A DNA stretch of 64,000 nt from Nocardioides jensenii JCM 1364 = NBRC 14755 (GCF_001552535.1 NZ_BCRJ01000004.1:124001-188000); one strand, 5' to 3'; positions 16,628 to 25,075 are shown, counted from the first letter of the stretch. Notes: generated by a model from the letters alone, not told the origin. Numbers and translations: made by a program.

Positions 16628-17613
16628 CCACCGATGAAGCCTCTGCGAGCTTGATCGTTCCGGCGCGCGCATTGCGCGACATCGTCGGGTACGCGTGCAT
16701 GGCCCCCAGCGTCCACAACACCCAGCCCTGGTCGTGGCATGCCTCCGGAAACAGGCTTGAGCTGTCCGCCGATCCTTGGCGACGGCTCCCCTTGGCCGAC
16801 GCTCGGGGACGCAACCTCGTGATCAGTTGCGGTGCCGCACTGCACCATGCCCAGATCGCGGCCGCTGCCCTGGGCTGGGAACCCATCGTCAACCGCCTTC
16901 CCGAGGGTGACGACTCCACGCTACTGGCCAGCATCGAGCTGACCTCCACGGAACCATCGCCGGACTCAGGCGAGGAGCTCCAGGCAATCCGAGATCGCTG
17001 CACCGACCGGAGACGTTTCACGTCGTGGCCGGTGCCGGAGGAGCGCCTGCGCCACCTGGCAGCCACCGCCGAGGAGTCGGGCGCTCATGTGATGCTGCTG
17101 CAGGATCCGTCCGACCGGGTTCGTACCGAGCTGCTGGTCGGTCGCGCACTCGACCTTCAATCAACCGATGAGCCGCTCGCCGCCGAGCAGCGCCGCTGGG
17201 TCGACCACAGCGTTCGTGACGGCGTCCCAGGCGTGGTCATCCCCGCGAACGCACCGAACGAGGTACACCTCCGCACGCGCTTCGGCAGCGGTCACCTTGC
17301 CGAGCCGGATCGAGACCTCGAGGGATCAGACGGACTGTTGGTGATGCGGGGTGCCGCCGACGACAAGCTGGCTTGGCTGCGGACCGGTGAGGGGCTGAGC
17401 GCCCTGTGGCTGAGGGCGACCCGGGAGGGACTCTCGGTGGTCCCGCTGAGTCAGGTGATCGAGGTCGACGAGACACGCGAACGCCTGCGCGCAGAGGTCC
17501 TCCAAGGCATGGGCACGCCGCACCTGCTGGTCAGGGTTGGTTGGCAGGCGATCAGCCGAAGTGCTCTCCCCCGGACACCACGCCGACCGCAGGACGACGT
17601 ACTCACGCTCTGA
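16624..17613 (+). CDS. Acg-type nitroreductase-fold protein
   Basis: The 329 residues resemble the Acg/Rv3131 family of mycobacterial DosR-regulated nitroreductase-like proteins: ACMAPSVHNTQPW near 24-36, the typical FMN-contacting start, CGAALHHAQIAA near 70, RCTDRRRF near 125, LWLRATREGLSVVPLSQ near 265 and GTPHLLVRVGW near 300. Acg itself is reported to sequester FMN rather than reduce substrates, so enzymatic activity is uncertain. It overlaps the preceding membrane protein gene by four bases. The C-terminus is a short basic, proline-rich tail. Confidence 0.85.
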   Translation: MTTDEASASLIVPARALRDIVGYACMAPSVHNTQPWSWHASGNRLELSADPWRRLPLADARGRNLVISCGAALHHAQIAAAALGWEPIVNRLPEGDDSTLLASIELTSTEPSPDSGEELQAIRDRCTDRRRFTSWPVPEERLRHLAATAEESGAHVMLLQDPSDRVRTELLVGRALDLQSTDEPLAAEQRRWVDHSVRDGVPGVVIPANAPNEVHLRTRFGSGHLAEPDRDLEGSDGLLVMRGAADDKLAWLRTGEGLSALWLRATREGLSVVPLSQVIEVDETRERLRAEVLQGMGTPHLLVRVGWQAISRSALPRTPRRPQDDVLTL

Positions 17614-17687
17614 ATGCGACACGCGCCGCACGATGGCTGGTCTTCCTCGCGGCGGGCCTGGGCAGAGCAGTGGCTCCCGGACAGTCC

Positions 17688-18125
17688 TCAGCTCGTCGCC
17701 GGACGGCGGAGCACGAAACGTCGCCCGGTGACCGCGGAGGGACTCAGCTCGACGACGTCGCGCTTCAGTGTGGGCAGCCACGACTTCGGTGAGTTCGCTC
17801 CGAGGAGGCGCGTCTCATCCTCACCCAGACGCCGAAGGGTGCCACGGACGACGACGGACCAGGCCGACTGGTCGTCGTACCAGTCGATCTCGAAGGCCAC
17901 CTCGGAATGCATGGCCGCGGCCAGCAGCTTGTTGCCGGAGGTCGTGGGGAAGAGCAGGACACGGTGCTCGACCGAGTAGTTGATCGGCACGATGTGCACC
18001 TCGGAGACCAGTCGGAAGGCCAGTCGGCCGAACTCCTCGCCCTCGAGCAGCGCCCAGCACTGCTCGGGCGTCAGCTCCGTGACGACGTCGTCAAGGTCGT
18101 CGTCGGTGTAGTCGGTGTGGTTCAT
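17688..18125 (-). CDS. Pyridoxamine 5'-phosphate oxidase-fold protein
   Basis: A 145-residue split-barrel flavin/F420-binding fold (PPOX family). It begins with a helix (LTPEQCWALLEGEEFGRLAF), then HIVPINYSV, VLLFPTTSGNKL, VAFEIDWYDD and GWSV-type SAWSVVVRGTLRRL. These small proteins are frequent DosR targets; some reduce or bind F420 or haem, but the substrate is unknown. ATG 18125 follows AGGAGG and overlaps the stop of the universal stress gene (TGATG), so the two form an operon driven from the box at 19100. Confidence 0.8.
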   Translation of the reverse strand: MNHTDYTDDDLDDVVTELTPEQCWALLEGEEFGRLAFRLVSEVHIVPINYSVEHRVLLFPTTSGNKLLAAAMHSEVAFEIDWYDDQSAWSVVVRGTLRRLGEDETRLLGANSPKSWLPTLKRDVVELSPSAVTGRRFVLRRPATS

Positions 18126-19042
18126 CACTCCTCCTGGGTCCGCGTCTCGCCGGCAGGTGCCGCTTCAGGGACTACCGCGACCGTGCTGCCTGACCGCTCG
18201 AGCACTGCCGTGGCCATCGTGCCGGTCACCCACCTCAACAGCGGTGTCACCGGATGACGGCCGACGACCACGAGGTCACAGGATCGTGAACCGCTGGTCA
18301 GGCACTCCTCGACGGGGCCCCGAGCAACCTGGAGCGTGACCTGCACGTCCGGGAACTTCTCGGACAGACCCGCGACTGACTCCGACAGGAGCATGTGAAG
18401 CGCCTGGTCGTCGGGCGCGATTGAGGACTCGGGAAGGGAGGTGCGGGCGACGGGGCGCGTCGCGCAGTGCACCACGGCCAGCGGCAAGCTTCGAACGGAG
18501 GCGAGCCGGTAGGCGAATTCGAGCACCGGCACTGATTCAGCAGATCCGTCGGCTCCGACGAGGACGCCGTGCTTGGGGGCATCGAGGTGCCCGGGCCGGC
18601 ACACCACGACGGTGCAGCGTGCCGATCGGACCACGCCAGCGCTCACCGATCCGAGGACCGTGCTGCGAAAGGGGCCACGGCCCCGTGATCCCAGGACGAC
18701 CATGTGCGCCGAAGCGGACATCTCGACGAGTCGTTGTCGGGGAGGACCCAGCAGTGGCACGCTGTGGATGCGTATGCCGGGTTGCGTCGACAGAGCGAGC
18801 GTCACGGCCTCCTGCACCAGCTCACGGGACGTCGCGAGGACATCCGGCAGTTCTTGCGAGCACCCCCCGTCCAACCCTGCCCAGGCAATGGTCCTGATCT
18901 CACCCTCCCCGCCGGCGTTCACGATGGTGAGGGGGCGACCGTCCAGGGCCGCCTGCTCGGCGGCCCAGGTGACCGCCTGCCTGGCGGAGTCGGAGCCGTC
19001 GTACCCGACGACGATGGTGCCCGGTGCGCTGTGTGTGTTCAT
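18125..19042 (-). CDS. Tandem universal stress protein
   Basis: Two UspA domains in 305 residues. The first (9-145) has IVVGYDGSDSARQAVTWA and a complete nucleotide-binding loop GSRGRGPFRSTVLGS. The second (155-290) has VLVGADGSAESVPVLEFA, but its loop, VVVGRHPVTPLLRWVTG, lacks the canonical glycines, so only one ATP site may be active. It starts at ATG 19042 with a weak ribosome site, 58 bases from a DosR-like box. It is coupled to the PPOX gene downstream. Tandem Usp proteins of this type regulate persistence or entry into dormancy in mycobacteria; here the role is inferred. Confidence 0.88.
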   Translation of the reverse strand: MNTHSAPGTIVVGYDGSDSARQAVTWAAEQAALDGRPLTIVNAGGEGEIRTIAWAGLDGGCSQELPDVLATSRELVQEAVTLALSTQPGIRIHSVPLLGPPRQRLVEMSASAHMVVLGSRGRGPFRSTVLGSVSAGVVRSARCTVVVCRPGHLDAPKHGVLVGADGSAESVPVLEFAYRLASVRSLPLAVVHCATRPVARTSLPESSIAPDDQALHMLLSESVAGLSEKFPDVQVTLQVARGPVEECLTSGSRSCDLVVVGRHPVTPLLRWVTGTMATAVLERSGSTVAVVPEAAPAGETRTQEE

Positions 19043-19099
19043 GTTTTCAGCGTGCCGAGCACCAAGGACATGCCACACCGTCCATGGGCCCGAACAGCG

Positions 19100-19114
19100 A
19101 GGACCAAGGGCCCG
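19100..19114 (-). promoter_or_regulatory. DosR-like box upstream of the USP-PPOX operon
   Basis: The plus strand reads AGGACCAAGGGCCCG (minus: CGGGCCCTTGGTCCT), 58 bases before the universal stress gene start. A second GGGCCCGAA half site lies at 19086-19094, so two regulator dimers could bind side by side. Confidence 0.55.
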
Positions 19115-19125
19115 AAGTCGAGGAC

Positions 19126-19658
19126 TCAGACTCCCCCGACGGAGATCGCCAGGGCGAAGTAGACGCCAAGGGACAGCAGGTCCTGGATCACAGTGGCCAA
19201 CGGTCCGGACCCGAGGGCCGGGTCCTTGCCGAACCTGGCGAAGACGTGGGGCAGGCCCAGCGCCACGAGGGTGGCCGTGGCACAGCTGACCACCAACGCG
19301 AGCGAGATCGCACACGCCAGCCGCAGGTCCCCGCCGACCATGAATGCGAAGGGCAGGAACAGGCCGGCCAGGACGATCCCGATCAGAAGGCCGGTCGCCA
19401 GCTCACTGGCCAGGATGGCGCCGCGACTGACAGCGACTCGACGGGCACCAGTCCGACGAGGTGCTTGCCGTCGAGGACGGCAAGATGGCCTGCGTAGGAG
19501 AACCGGCCGGCAGCCAACAGGGCGCGCGCGTCGATGACCAACGCGTCCGGCCCGACCTCGGGCACCCGTGCCTCGATGCGGCTGGCCACCCGTCGGCGAT
19601 GCCCCGGGGCGTCATTGGCGCGATGCACCCTGCCGCTCGTGGTCTCCAGCGTATTCAC
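19126..19658 (-). pseudogene. MgtE-type magnesium transporter remnant
   Basis: From GTG 19658, overlapping the upstream PPOX stop as GTGA, about 80 codons resemble a CBS-type segment (ALLAAGRFSYAGHLAVLDGK, then LVGLVPVESL). The frame ends at 19383, while membrane-domain sequence continues in another frame: ASELATGLLIGIVLAGLFLP, then ALVVSCATATLVALGLPHVF, then FGKDPALGSGPLATVIQD, ending at 19126. The last motifs match the MgtE channel domain. The amino-terminal domain, a CBS domain and part of the pore are missing, so this is a deleted, frameshifted relic. A short membrane-only product from ATG 19341 is possible but unlikely to be functional. Confidence 0.65.
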
Positions 19659-20065
19659 TCGGGAAGGAGTCGGCGTCCGGTCACCAGACGGGGGCGGATG
19701 CGCACCACGAGGTTCCGGGTTCCGTCCGCCCAGGGAGCAGGCCGATCTTCAGGAACGCTCACGTCGGAGTCGTCGTACTCGGCCGACCCGCGCACGAGCA
19801 CGCTCCAACCGGTGCGCTCGGTCTCGTCGAGCTGGTCGACCTGGAAGGCGACGTGGCCGGAGATCATCCTGCGGCCGAGCTCACTGTGCGGTGAGGTCCG
19901 GAAGAGAATGTCGCCGCCGTCGAGCACATGGTTCACCGGGAGGACCACCGGGCCACCCTCGACCGAGTAGGCGATGCGCCCGACCGAGCAGGCTCCCAGC
20001 AGCTCCATGCACTCGTCCGAGGACAGCTCCCTGAAGTGGTTCGCATACCAGCGCTCGTTGTTCAT
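19655..20065 (-). CDS. Pyridoxamine 5'-phosphate oxidase-fold protein
   Basis: 136 residues of the same PPOX group as the genes at 17688, 22067 and 26856: FRELSSDECMELLGACSVGRIA, then VVLPVNHVLDGGDILFRT, VAFQVDQLDETERTGWSVLV and a C-terminal VRIRPRLVTGRRL. ATG 20065 follows GAGGGAG. It overlaps the start of the MgtE remnant by four bases. A DosR-like box lies about 107 bases upstream, inside the end of the next membrane protein gene. Cofactor (FMN, F420 or haem) and substrate are not evident. Confidence 0.8.
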   Translation of the reverse strand: MNNERWYANHFRELSSDECMELLGACSVGRIAYSVEGGPVVLPVNHVLDGGDILFRTSPHSELGRRMISGHVAFQVDQLDETERTGWSVLVRGSAEYDDSDVSVPEDRPAPWADGTRNLVVRIRPRLVTGRRLLPE

Positions 20066-20152
20066 GTCGTCTCCCTCGTCGGAGTGGTGGGGGCCCGGGT
20101 CGTCGACCCGTTCGCATCCGAGTCTTCTGCGCACGTGGCCGTGGCCGCAGAG

Positions 20153-21055
20153 TCACGAGTCATGCCCGGCCGGGACCAAGGACCCGGTGGGTCGCAGAAG
20201 CCTTCGGAACGTGTGCCAGGCGAACCAGCCGAACACCACCGAGGCAGCACCCAACAGGAGCGTTGTGGGAACTGAGGCATGCGGATCGTCCTTGACCACC
20301 ATGACGACAGCCATCGCGGTCACTGACGGGGGAACCAGCGCGAACCAGCCGATCACCGCGTACAGGGCACGACCCCCGGCCCCAGCACCGGAGACGAGCG
20401 CACAGCCGGCGGCGACCGTGCAGGGCACCACGATCCCCAGATCGAGCAGGAAGATGGACCAGTAGAAGGTTCGCTCCCCCGCGAACTCGTCTCCGATCCC
20501 GGCGCCGGTGAACGAACCGCCGATGGCGCCGGCGTAGCGGAGAGTCACGAAGGCACCCAGCGCGAACAGGATCAGCCCGTGCCGTCGCGAGCCACGACGG
20601 TCGCGCGACGGCACGGGCGTGTACGCCGACAACGTCCATGACCAGATCATCAGGCCCGCTGCCAGGACGAAGAGCAGCAGCTGACCCAGAACGACGACCG
20701 AGTAGTGGTCGTACTCGGGACCGAGGATGTACTGAACGAGCATGTAGGCCGCGTAGGCGGACGGTGCGAATCCGAAGAGGGGTGACGCCCGGGCTCCCCT
20801 GACCCCTGCCACGCCCGCGAGCGTCGCCCACGGGACGACGATGAAGACAGTCACGAGCTCGAGTCCGAGGAGCTGGTTCGTCACGGTTTCGGAGACGGGG
20901 TAGGTCACGAGCCCCCGGAACAACGGGCCGGCCAGAGAGTTGGCGAGCAAGCTGCCGGCCAGGACCAACAGGAGCACGCCGTACGTGCGCGGTGGTGGAC
21001 TCGCTTCGACCATGCCGGACTCACCTGACGTCGACCCGGCCTCTCCATACCCCAT
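20153..21055 (-). CDS. Multispanning membrane protein
   Basis: A 300-residue protein with about seven hydrophobic helices, beginning GVLLLVLAGSLLANSLAGPL and including LVTVFIVVPWATLAGVAGV and ALYAVIGWFALVPPSVTAM. ATG 21055 follows AAGGTGG; ATG 21013 in the same frame is the alternative. I do not recognise the family. It is divergent from a universal stress gene, with a DosR-like box in the shared region. Its 3' end contains the box serving the next gene. Confidence 0.65.
   Translation of the reverse strand: MGYGEAGSTSGESGMVEASPPPRTYGVLLLVLAGSLLANSLAGPLFRGLVTYPVSETVTNQLLGLELVTVFIVVPWATLAGVAGVRGARASPLFGFAPSAYAAYMLVQYILGPEYDHYSVVVLGQLLLFVLAAGLMIWSWTLSAYTPVPSRDRRGSRRHGLILFALGAFVTLRYAGAIGGSFTGAGIGDEFAGERTFYWSIFLLDLGIVVPCTVAAGCALVSGAGAGGRALYAVIGWFALVPPSVTAMAVVMVVKDDPHASVPTTLLLGAASVVFGWFAWHTFRRLLRPTGSLVPAGHDS
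20172..20186 (+). promoter_or_regulatory. DosR-like box upstream of the PPOX gene at 19655
   Basis: GGGACCAAGGACCCG lies inside the last codons of the membrane protein gene, 107 bases before the PPOX start on the minus strand. It matches the island element, with A instead of T in the spacer. Confidence 0.5.
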
Positions 21056-21091
21056 GCCAGCCACCTTGTGCCCTCCACACCCGTGGCGGCA

Positions 21092-21106
21092 GGGACCTTG
21101 TGCCCC
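21092..21106 (+). promoter_or_regulatory. DosR-like box in a divergent region
   Basis: GGGACCTTGTGCCCC lies 37 bases before the membrane protein start (minus) and 83 bases before the universal stress gene (plus). A near copy of the right part, CACCTTGTGCCCT, is at 21062-21074. Confidence 0.6.
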
Positions 21107-21188
21107 ACCAGCGGAGACCTCATTCCCTGTCGAGCCCAGGTGCACCCCGGGTTGGCTGGAGACACCAGACGCGACCGGAAGGAACCCC

Positions 21189-22142
21189 ATGCACACGACC
21201 CACGAGCCGCTCGTAGGGCACGAGGACCCGCCGTGGACCGAGCCCGACAAGGCGGTGGTCGTAGCGGTCGACGGCTCCCGACGCAACCGGGCGGCGCTCG
21301 AGTGGGCCACTGCCACGGCGGTCGGAAGCGGCCGCCCGCTCATCTTGTTGCACGTCCTCGACGAATCGGAGACTGCGACGCCCTTCCATCCCATGGACAC
21401 CGACGACGAGCTCGGAAGACGCCTGCTCTCCCGGGTGACGACAGGCATCCTCCAGGAGCACCCGGATGCCCAGTTGGGCACGGAGGTGACGATCGGCCGA
21501 GTCGCGGACGCACTGGTCGCGCGTTCCTCGGGACAGTCGACGCTCGTGGTCGGCCGACGCGGCCACGGAAGCTTTCTCCGGCAGCTCATCGGCTCCACCT
21601 CGATCAAGGTGACCAGCAGGGCCCGAGTTCCCGTGATCGTGGTTCCGCAGCACTGGTCCACAGGTCAGCACCTCCGGGAACCGGTCGTCGTCGGAGTCGA
21701 TCATCGAGACCTGCAGCACGAAGCGCTCCTCTACGCGTTCCTGGAGGCACGGCGACGGGGAGTGACGTTGATCGCGGCGCACGGTCGCGAGGTTCCGGCC
21801 CGAGACTGGGCCCACGGCTCCCCGCCCGAGCCCAGTGCCGGGGAGGCAGCCGATCATGCCTCACCAGAGGCGCTCGCTCGCGCAGTCGCGCCGCTACGCG
21901 AGCGGTTCAGCGACGTGCCCGTCGAACTCTTCCATGGCTCCGAACACCCACTGACAGTCCTGCTCGACCGGATCGGCCCCACGCAGCTCCTCGTGCTCGG
22001 CAGACATGGCAGCCGAGGCCGCACGGGCGACTTCCAGTTCGGCTCCGTCGCCCAGGCTGTTCTTCACTATGCCGAGGTGCCGGTGGCAGTCGTGCCACCG
22101 ACCGAGCGGCCGGTGAGAGAGACCCACGGCAGCCGGATGTAG
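21189..22142 (+). CDS. Tandem universal stress protein
   Basis: 317 residues with two UspA domains. Domain one has VVVAVDGSRRNRAALEWA near 22 and the nucleotide loop VVGRRGHGSFLRQLIGSTS near 118; domain two has PVVVGVDHRDLQHEALLYAF and LVLGRHGSRGRTGDFQFGS. Both loops keep GxxG-like spacing. ATG 21189 follows AAGGAA. Its last 76 bases overlap the PPOX gene on the opposite strand. A box at 21092 implies hypoxic control. Confidence 0.88.
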   Translation: MHTTHEPLVGHEDPPWTEPDKAVVVAVDGSRRNRAALEWATATAVGSGRPLILLHVLDESETATPFHPMDTDDELGRRLLSRVTTGILQEHPDAQLGTEVTIGRVADALVARSSGQSTLVVGRRGHGSFLRQLIGSTSIKVTSRARVPVIVVPQHWSTGQHLREPVVVGVDHRDLQHEALLYAFLEARRRGVTLIAAHGREVPARDWAHGSPPEPSAGEAADHASPEALARAVAPLRERFSDVPVELFHGSEHPLTVLLDRIGPTQLLVLGRHGSRGRTGDFQFGSVAQAVLHYAEVPVAVVPPTERPVRETHGSRM

Positions 22143-22489
22143 AGATGACGGCTGCCTCCGGCCCATGGCTGGAGGTCGGCAAGGCCGGCGATGGTCGACA
22201 GCGCGTCCGGGTCCGTGATCGTCTCGCCATGGCCCGTGGCGACCACGCTCCACCCGCGTCGGAGCTCGTGGTCGAGGTGGTCGACCTCAAGGGCGAGCGG
22301 CGACGACCAGCCCACTGTCCCCAACACCGAGTACGGCGCCGTACGGAACACGATGGCGTCGTCCACGACCACGTAGTTCACCGGCACGATGTGAGGGCCT
22401 GTGGGCGTGCACACCGCCACCCTGGCCACCTCCTCGTGCGAGAGCAGTTGGAGGCACTCCTGCTGGGAAAGCTCCCGCGGCATGTCCAT
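22067..22489 (-). CDS. Pyridoxamine 5'-phosphate oxidase-fold protein
   Basis: 140 residues: MPRELSQQECLQLLSHEEVA, VAVCTPTGPHIVPVNYVV, IVFRTAPYSVLG, LALEVDHLDHELRRGWSVV and IRLPWVSLTGRSVGG. It is the closest paralogue in the window of the protein at 26856, sharing the PRELxxxxC start and VAVCTPxGPxIVPVNY. Start ATG 22489 follows GAGGAGAGGAG. It converges on, and overlaps by 76 bases, the universal stress gene, and diverges from another one at 22692 across two or three DosR-like boxes. Confidence 0.82.
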   Translation of the reverse strand: MDMPRELSQQECLQLLSHEEVARVAVCTPTGPHIVPVNYVVVDDAIVFRTAPYSVLGTVGWSSPLALEVDHLDHELRRGWSVVATGHGETITDPDALSTIAGLADLQPWAGGSRHLYIRLPWVSLTGRSVGGTTATGTSA

Positions 22490-22572
22490 GATGGTCGGCT
22501 CCTCTCCTCAACGGGCCAGAGGGACTTCGGGTGTCCCTGACTCCACGCTACGAGCCGGGCCGGGTCAGGCGA

Positions 22573-22587
22573 AGGGGCGAAGGTCCC
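22573..22587 (-). promoter_or_regulatory. DosR-like box, first of a pair
   Basis: The minus strand reads GGGACCTTCGCCCCT, identical to the box before arcA. It lies 84 bases before the PPOX gene (minus) and 105 bases before the universal stress gene (plus). Another imperfect palindrome, GGGACTTCGGGTGTCCCT, is at 22522-22539. Confidence 0.62.
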
Positions 22588-22642
22588 GGCTCCACGCGCG
22601 TCCGGCCAGGATCAGTGCCAGGACACGAGGCCCGCGCGTGGA

Positions 22643-22657
22643 GTGACTTTCGCCCCT
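22643..22657 (+). promoter_or_regulatory. DosR-like box, second of a pair
   Basis: GTGACTTTCGCCCCT lies 35 bases before the ATG of the universal stress gene at 22692. Its distance from the first box is 70 bases centre to centre, close to seven helical turns, which would place both on the same face of the DNA. Confidence 0.55.
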
Positions 22658-22691
22658 GCCCCCGAGGACCTGTCCACGACAGGGTGGGGAC

Positions 22692-23558
22692 ATGCCCGAT
22701 CGCATCGCCGACCTGCCCCTGCGCCGCCCCGTCGTCGTGGGGGTGGATGGCTCGAGAAACAACCAGGCAGCCGTCCGGTACGCAGTCGAGGAGGCTGCCG
22801 GGACTCGGCGCCCGCTGCTCCTGGTGGCCGTGCTCGACGACACCGGCGATCCCTCGGTTCCCCAGCAGTCGCCGCCCGACTGGACGCTGCTCAACGCCAT
22901 CGGTCGAAGGGCCACGAGGCAGCATCCCGACCTGAGGGTGCGCAGCACCCTGGAGTTCGGCGACGTCCCCGCTCGGTTGTTGGACCGGGCGAGGCGCGCG
23001 GATCGCCTGGTGATCGGGCAACGTGGGCTCGGCACCTTCGGCCAGCCGATCCTGGGCTCGACCTCCACCGCTGTCGCGGCCCGGTCCGACCGTCCGGTCC
23101 TGATCGTTCCGGCCGGTTGGCGCCACGAGGATCGCAGGCGTCACCCCGTGGTGGTGGGCATTGATCCGACTGACCCGGACGATTCCGCAGTGTGTTTTGC
23201 CTTCGAGGAGGCCGCGAGACGGGAGTCCGCTCTCGTGGCGGTGCACGCGTTCGACACCGAGCCCCGGTTGCTCTGGGATCCGGTTCTTGCCGGCCCTGCC
23301 CACCGGACCACACAGACGTTGGGCGCTCGACACCTCGAAGACGTCGTGGCCACGTTCAGTTCCGTGTTCCCCTCGGTGCCGGTCACCCTCTGCGACGAGA
23401 GGAGCGACCCTGCGACGATGCTGCTGCGTCGCTCACGCGCGGCCCAACTGCTGGTGCTGGGGAGAGGCCAGCGTCGAACCTTCGGACCTGGGCTCGGCTC
23501 CACCTCCCGAGCGGTGCTCCACTACGTCGAGATACCCGTCGCGGTCATCCCGGGCTGA
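22692..23558 (+). CDS. Tandem universal stress protein
   Basis: 288 residues. Domain one (12-142) has PVVVGVDGSRNNQAAVRYA and the complete loop VIGQRGLGTFGQPILGSTS. Domain two (152-288) has PVVVGIDPTDPDDSAVCFAF and a modified loop, VLGRGQRRTFGPGLGSTS. ATG 22692 is preceded by GGTGGGGAC. It is divergent from a PPOX gene with boxes between, the same layout as the pair at 26856/27479. Confidence 0.88.
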   Translation: MPDRIADLPLRRPVVVGVDGSRNNQAAVRYAVEEAAGTRRPLLLVAVLDDTGDPSVPQQSPPDWTLLNAIGRRATRQHPDLRVRSTLEFGDVPARLLDRARRADRLVIGQRGLGTFGQPILGSTSTAVAARSDRPVLIVPAGWRHEDRRRHPVVVGIDPTDPDDSAVCFAFEEAARRESALVAVHAFDTEPRLLWDPVLAGPAHRTTQTLGARHLEDVVATFSSVFPSVPVTLCDERSDPATMLLRRSRAAQLLVLGRGQRRTFGPGLGSTSRAVLHYVEIPVAVIPG

Positions 23559-23619
23559 CCTCGAGGTCACGCCCGACCACGCCCACTCGGCGTCACCAGG
23601 CCCACGGACAACCCCGGAC

Positions 23620-24990
23620 TCAGTCCACCAGCACCTTCTCCTGATAACCGGGGACCACGGCGTTCCAGGCGAGTTCTTCTCGTAGACGCGTCGCGAGTGC
23701 CTCGGCCGAGTGCGGTTCACCGTGGACCACGAAGACTGTGCGGGGCGGCGGAGACGGCCGTAGCCAATCGATCATCTGGGTGGCATCCGCGTGCGCGGAG
23801 AAACCCTGGACGTTGACGATCTCGGCGCGCACCGGGATGTAGCGACCATGGATCTTGACGGATCGGGCACCGTCGGCGAGCAGCCGCCCACGTGTCCCGG
23901 CAACCTGGTACCCCGTGAGCACGACACTGTTGCGCTGCAGCGGCAACTGATGCTCCAGGTGGTGCAGGACTCGGCCACCCGTGGCCATCCCGGAAGCCGA
24001 GACCAGGATGCACGGGTGGCTCGGATCGTTGAGCTTTCGCGACTCCTCAGTCCCTGCCACGAGCTGCAGCTTGCCAGGGTCGAACGGCTCCGGATCGCTG
24101 GCGGCCTCATCGCGGAAGTCGGTGTCCGTGGCGGTCAGTGCTGCCTGATAGACCCGGAGTGCGCTCAGCGCCATGGGGCTGTCGACGTACACGGGCACGT
24201 CCGGCACCTTGCCGGTCCTGATGAGCCTCTGGATCTCGTGCAGGACCATGGGCGTACGGTCGACGGCGAACGCCGGGAGCAGGGCGACACCGCCACGCCG
24301 CAGGGTCCGATCGAGCGCCCCGGCCAGCTCATCACCGCCGTGACCGTGATGTTGCCGACTGCCGTACGTCGACTCGACGACGAAGTGGTCTGCCCGGCCG
24401 GGGTGCTCCGGCGCACGCAACAACGGGTGATCCGTGCGGCCGAGATCGCCGCTGAACACCAGACGCGTGGAACCTCTAGTGATGGCTGCGAACGATGATC
24501 CCAGGATGTGGCCGGCGCGGAACAACTCCGCCGAGAACTCACCGCCCAATGGGATCACCTGGTGGCGCACCACCGGTCGGAAGAGCGCGATCGCCTGCTC
24601 CGCGTCGGCGCTGTCGAAGAGCGGCCGGGGGCGTTCATGCTTGGAGAGCCCGGTCGACCGCACCCACCGTGCCTCTTCCTCCTGGAGGTGCGCCGCGTCG
24701 CGCAGCACGATCTCAGCCAGACGCGCCGTGTCCGCCGTGCAGATCACCTGCCCGGCGAAACCCTCGCGTGCCAGGACGGGGAGATACCCGCAGTGATCCA
24801 AGTGGGCATGCGTCAGCACAACTGCGTCGACCGTGGAGGGATCCAGCGGAGGCGGCTCCCAGTTTCGCCGACGCCAGGCGGCCTCACCCTGGAACAGGCC
24901 GGCGTCGACCAGGATGCGGTGGTCGTCGGCTTCGAGCAGGAACTTGCTCCCGGTGACCGTGCCGGCCGCACCCAGGAAGGACAACGTCAT
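23620..24990 (-). CDS. Metallo-beta-lactamase/beta-CASP ribonuclease-like protein
   Basis: 456 residues with the zinc motif HAHLDH at 61-66, further metal ligands in AGHILGSS and FSGDLGR, a beta-CASP insertion (VYVDSPMA, then LVSASGMATGGRVLHHLEH) and a C-terminal RMMBL-type region (VQGFSAHADATQMIDWLR, FVVHGE). The family includes RNA endonucleases and 5' exonucleases of the CPSF-73/YSH1 type. ATG 24990 is used; an in-frame ATG at 25002 is also possible. It is divergent from an ABC transporter operon with a DosR-like box between. RNA decay under hypoxia is a reasonable guess but not shown. Confidence 0.88.
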   Translation of the reverse strand: MTLSFLGAAGTVTGSKFLLEADDHRILVDAGLFQGEAAWRRRNWEPPPLDPSTVDAVVLTHAHLDHCGYLPVLAREGFAGQVICTADTARLAEIVLRDAAHLQEEEARWVRSTGLSKHERPRPLFDSADAEQAIALFRPVVRHQVIPLGGEFSAELFRAGHILGSSFAAITRGSTRLVFSGDLGRTDHPLLRAPEHPGRADHFVVESTYGSRQHHGHGGDELAGALDRTLRRGGVALLPAFAVDRTPMVLHEIQRLIRTGKVPDVPVYVDSPMALSALRVYQAALTATDTDFRDEAASDPEPFDPGKLQLVAGTEESRKLNDPSHPCILVSASGMATGGRVLHHLEHQLPLQRNSVVLTGYQVAGTRGRLLADGARSVKIHGRYIPVRAEIVNVQGFSAHADATQMIDWLRPSPPPRTVFVVHGEPHSAEALATRLREELAWNAVVPGYQEKVLVD

Positions 24991-25060
24991 GGAGCTTCTC
25001 ATGTGCCGATGTTGCTCCAGGGTCTTGATGGCTCGGCAGCGGCGATGGTCAGGGATGCAC

Positions 25061-25075
25061 AGGACCTTGGGCCCT
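25061..25075 (+). promoter_or_regulatory. DosR-like box in a divergent region
   Basis: AGGACCTTGGGCCCT is 71 bases before the nuclease start (minus) and 50 bases before the ABC transporter start (plus). It fits the RGGACCTTNGNCCCY element at every defined position. Confidence 0.6.
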
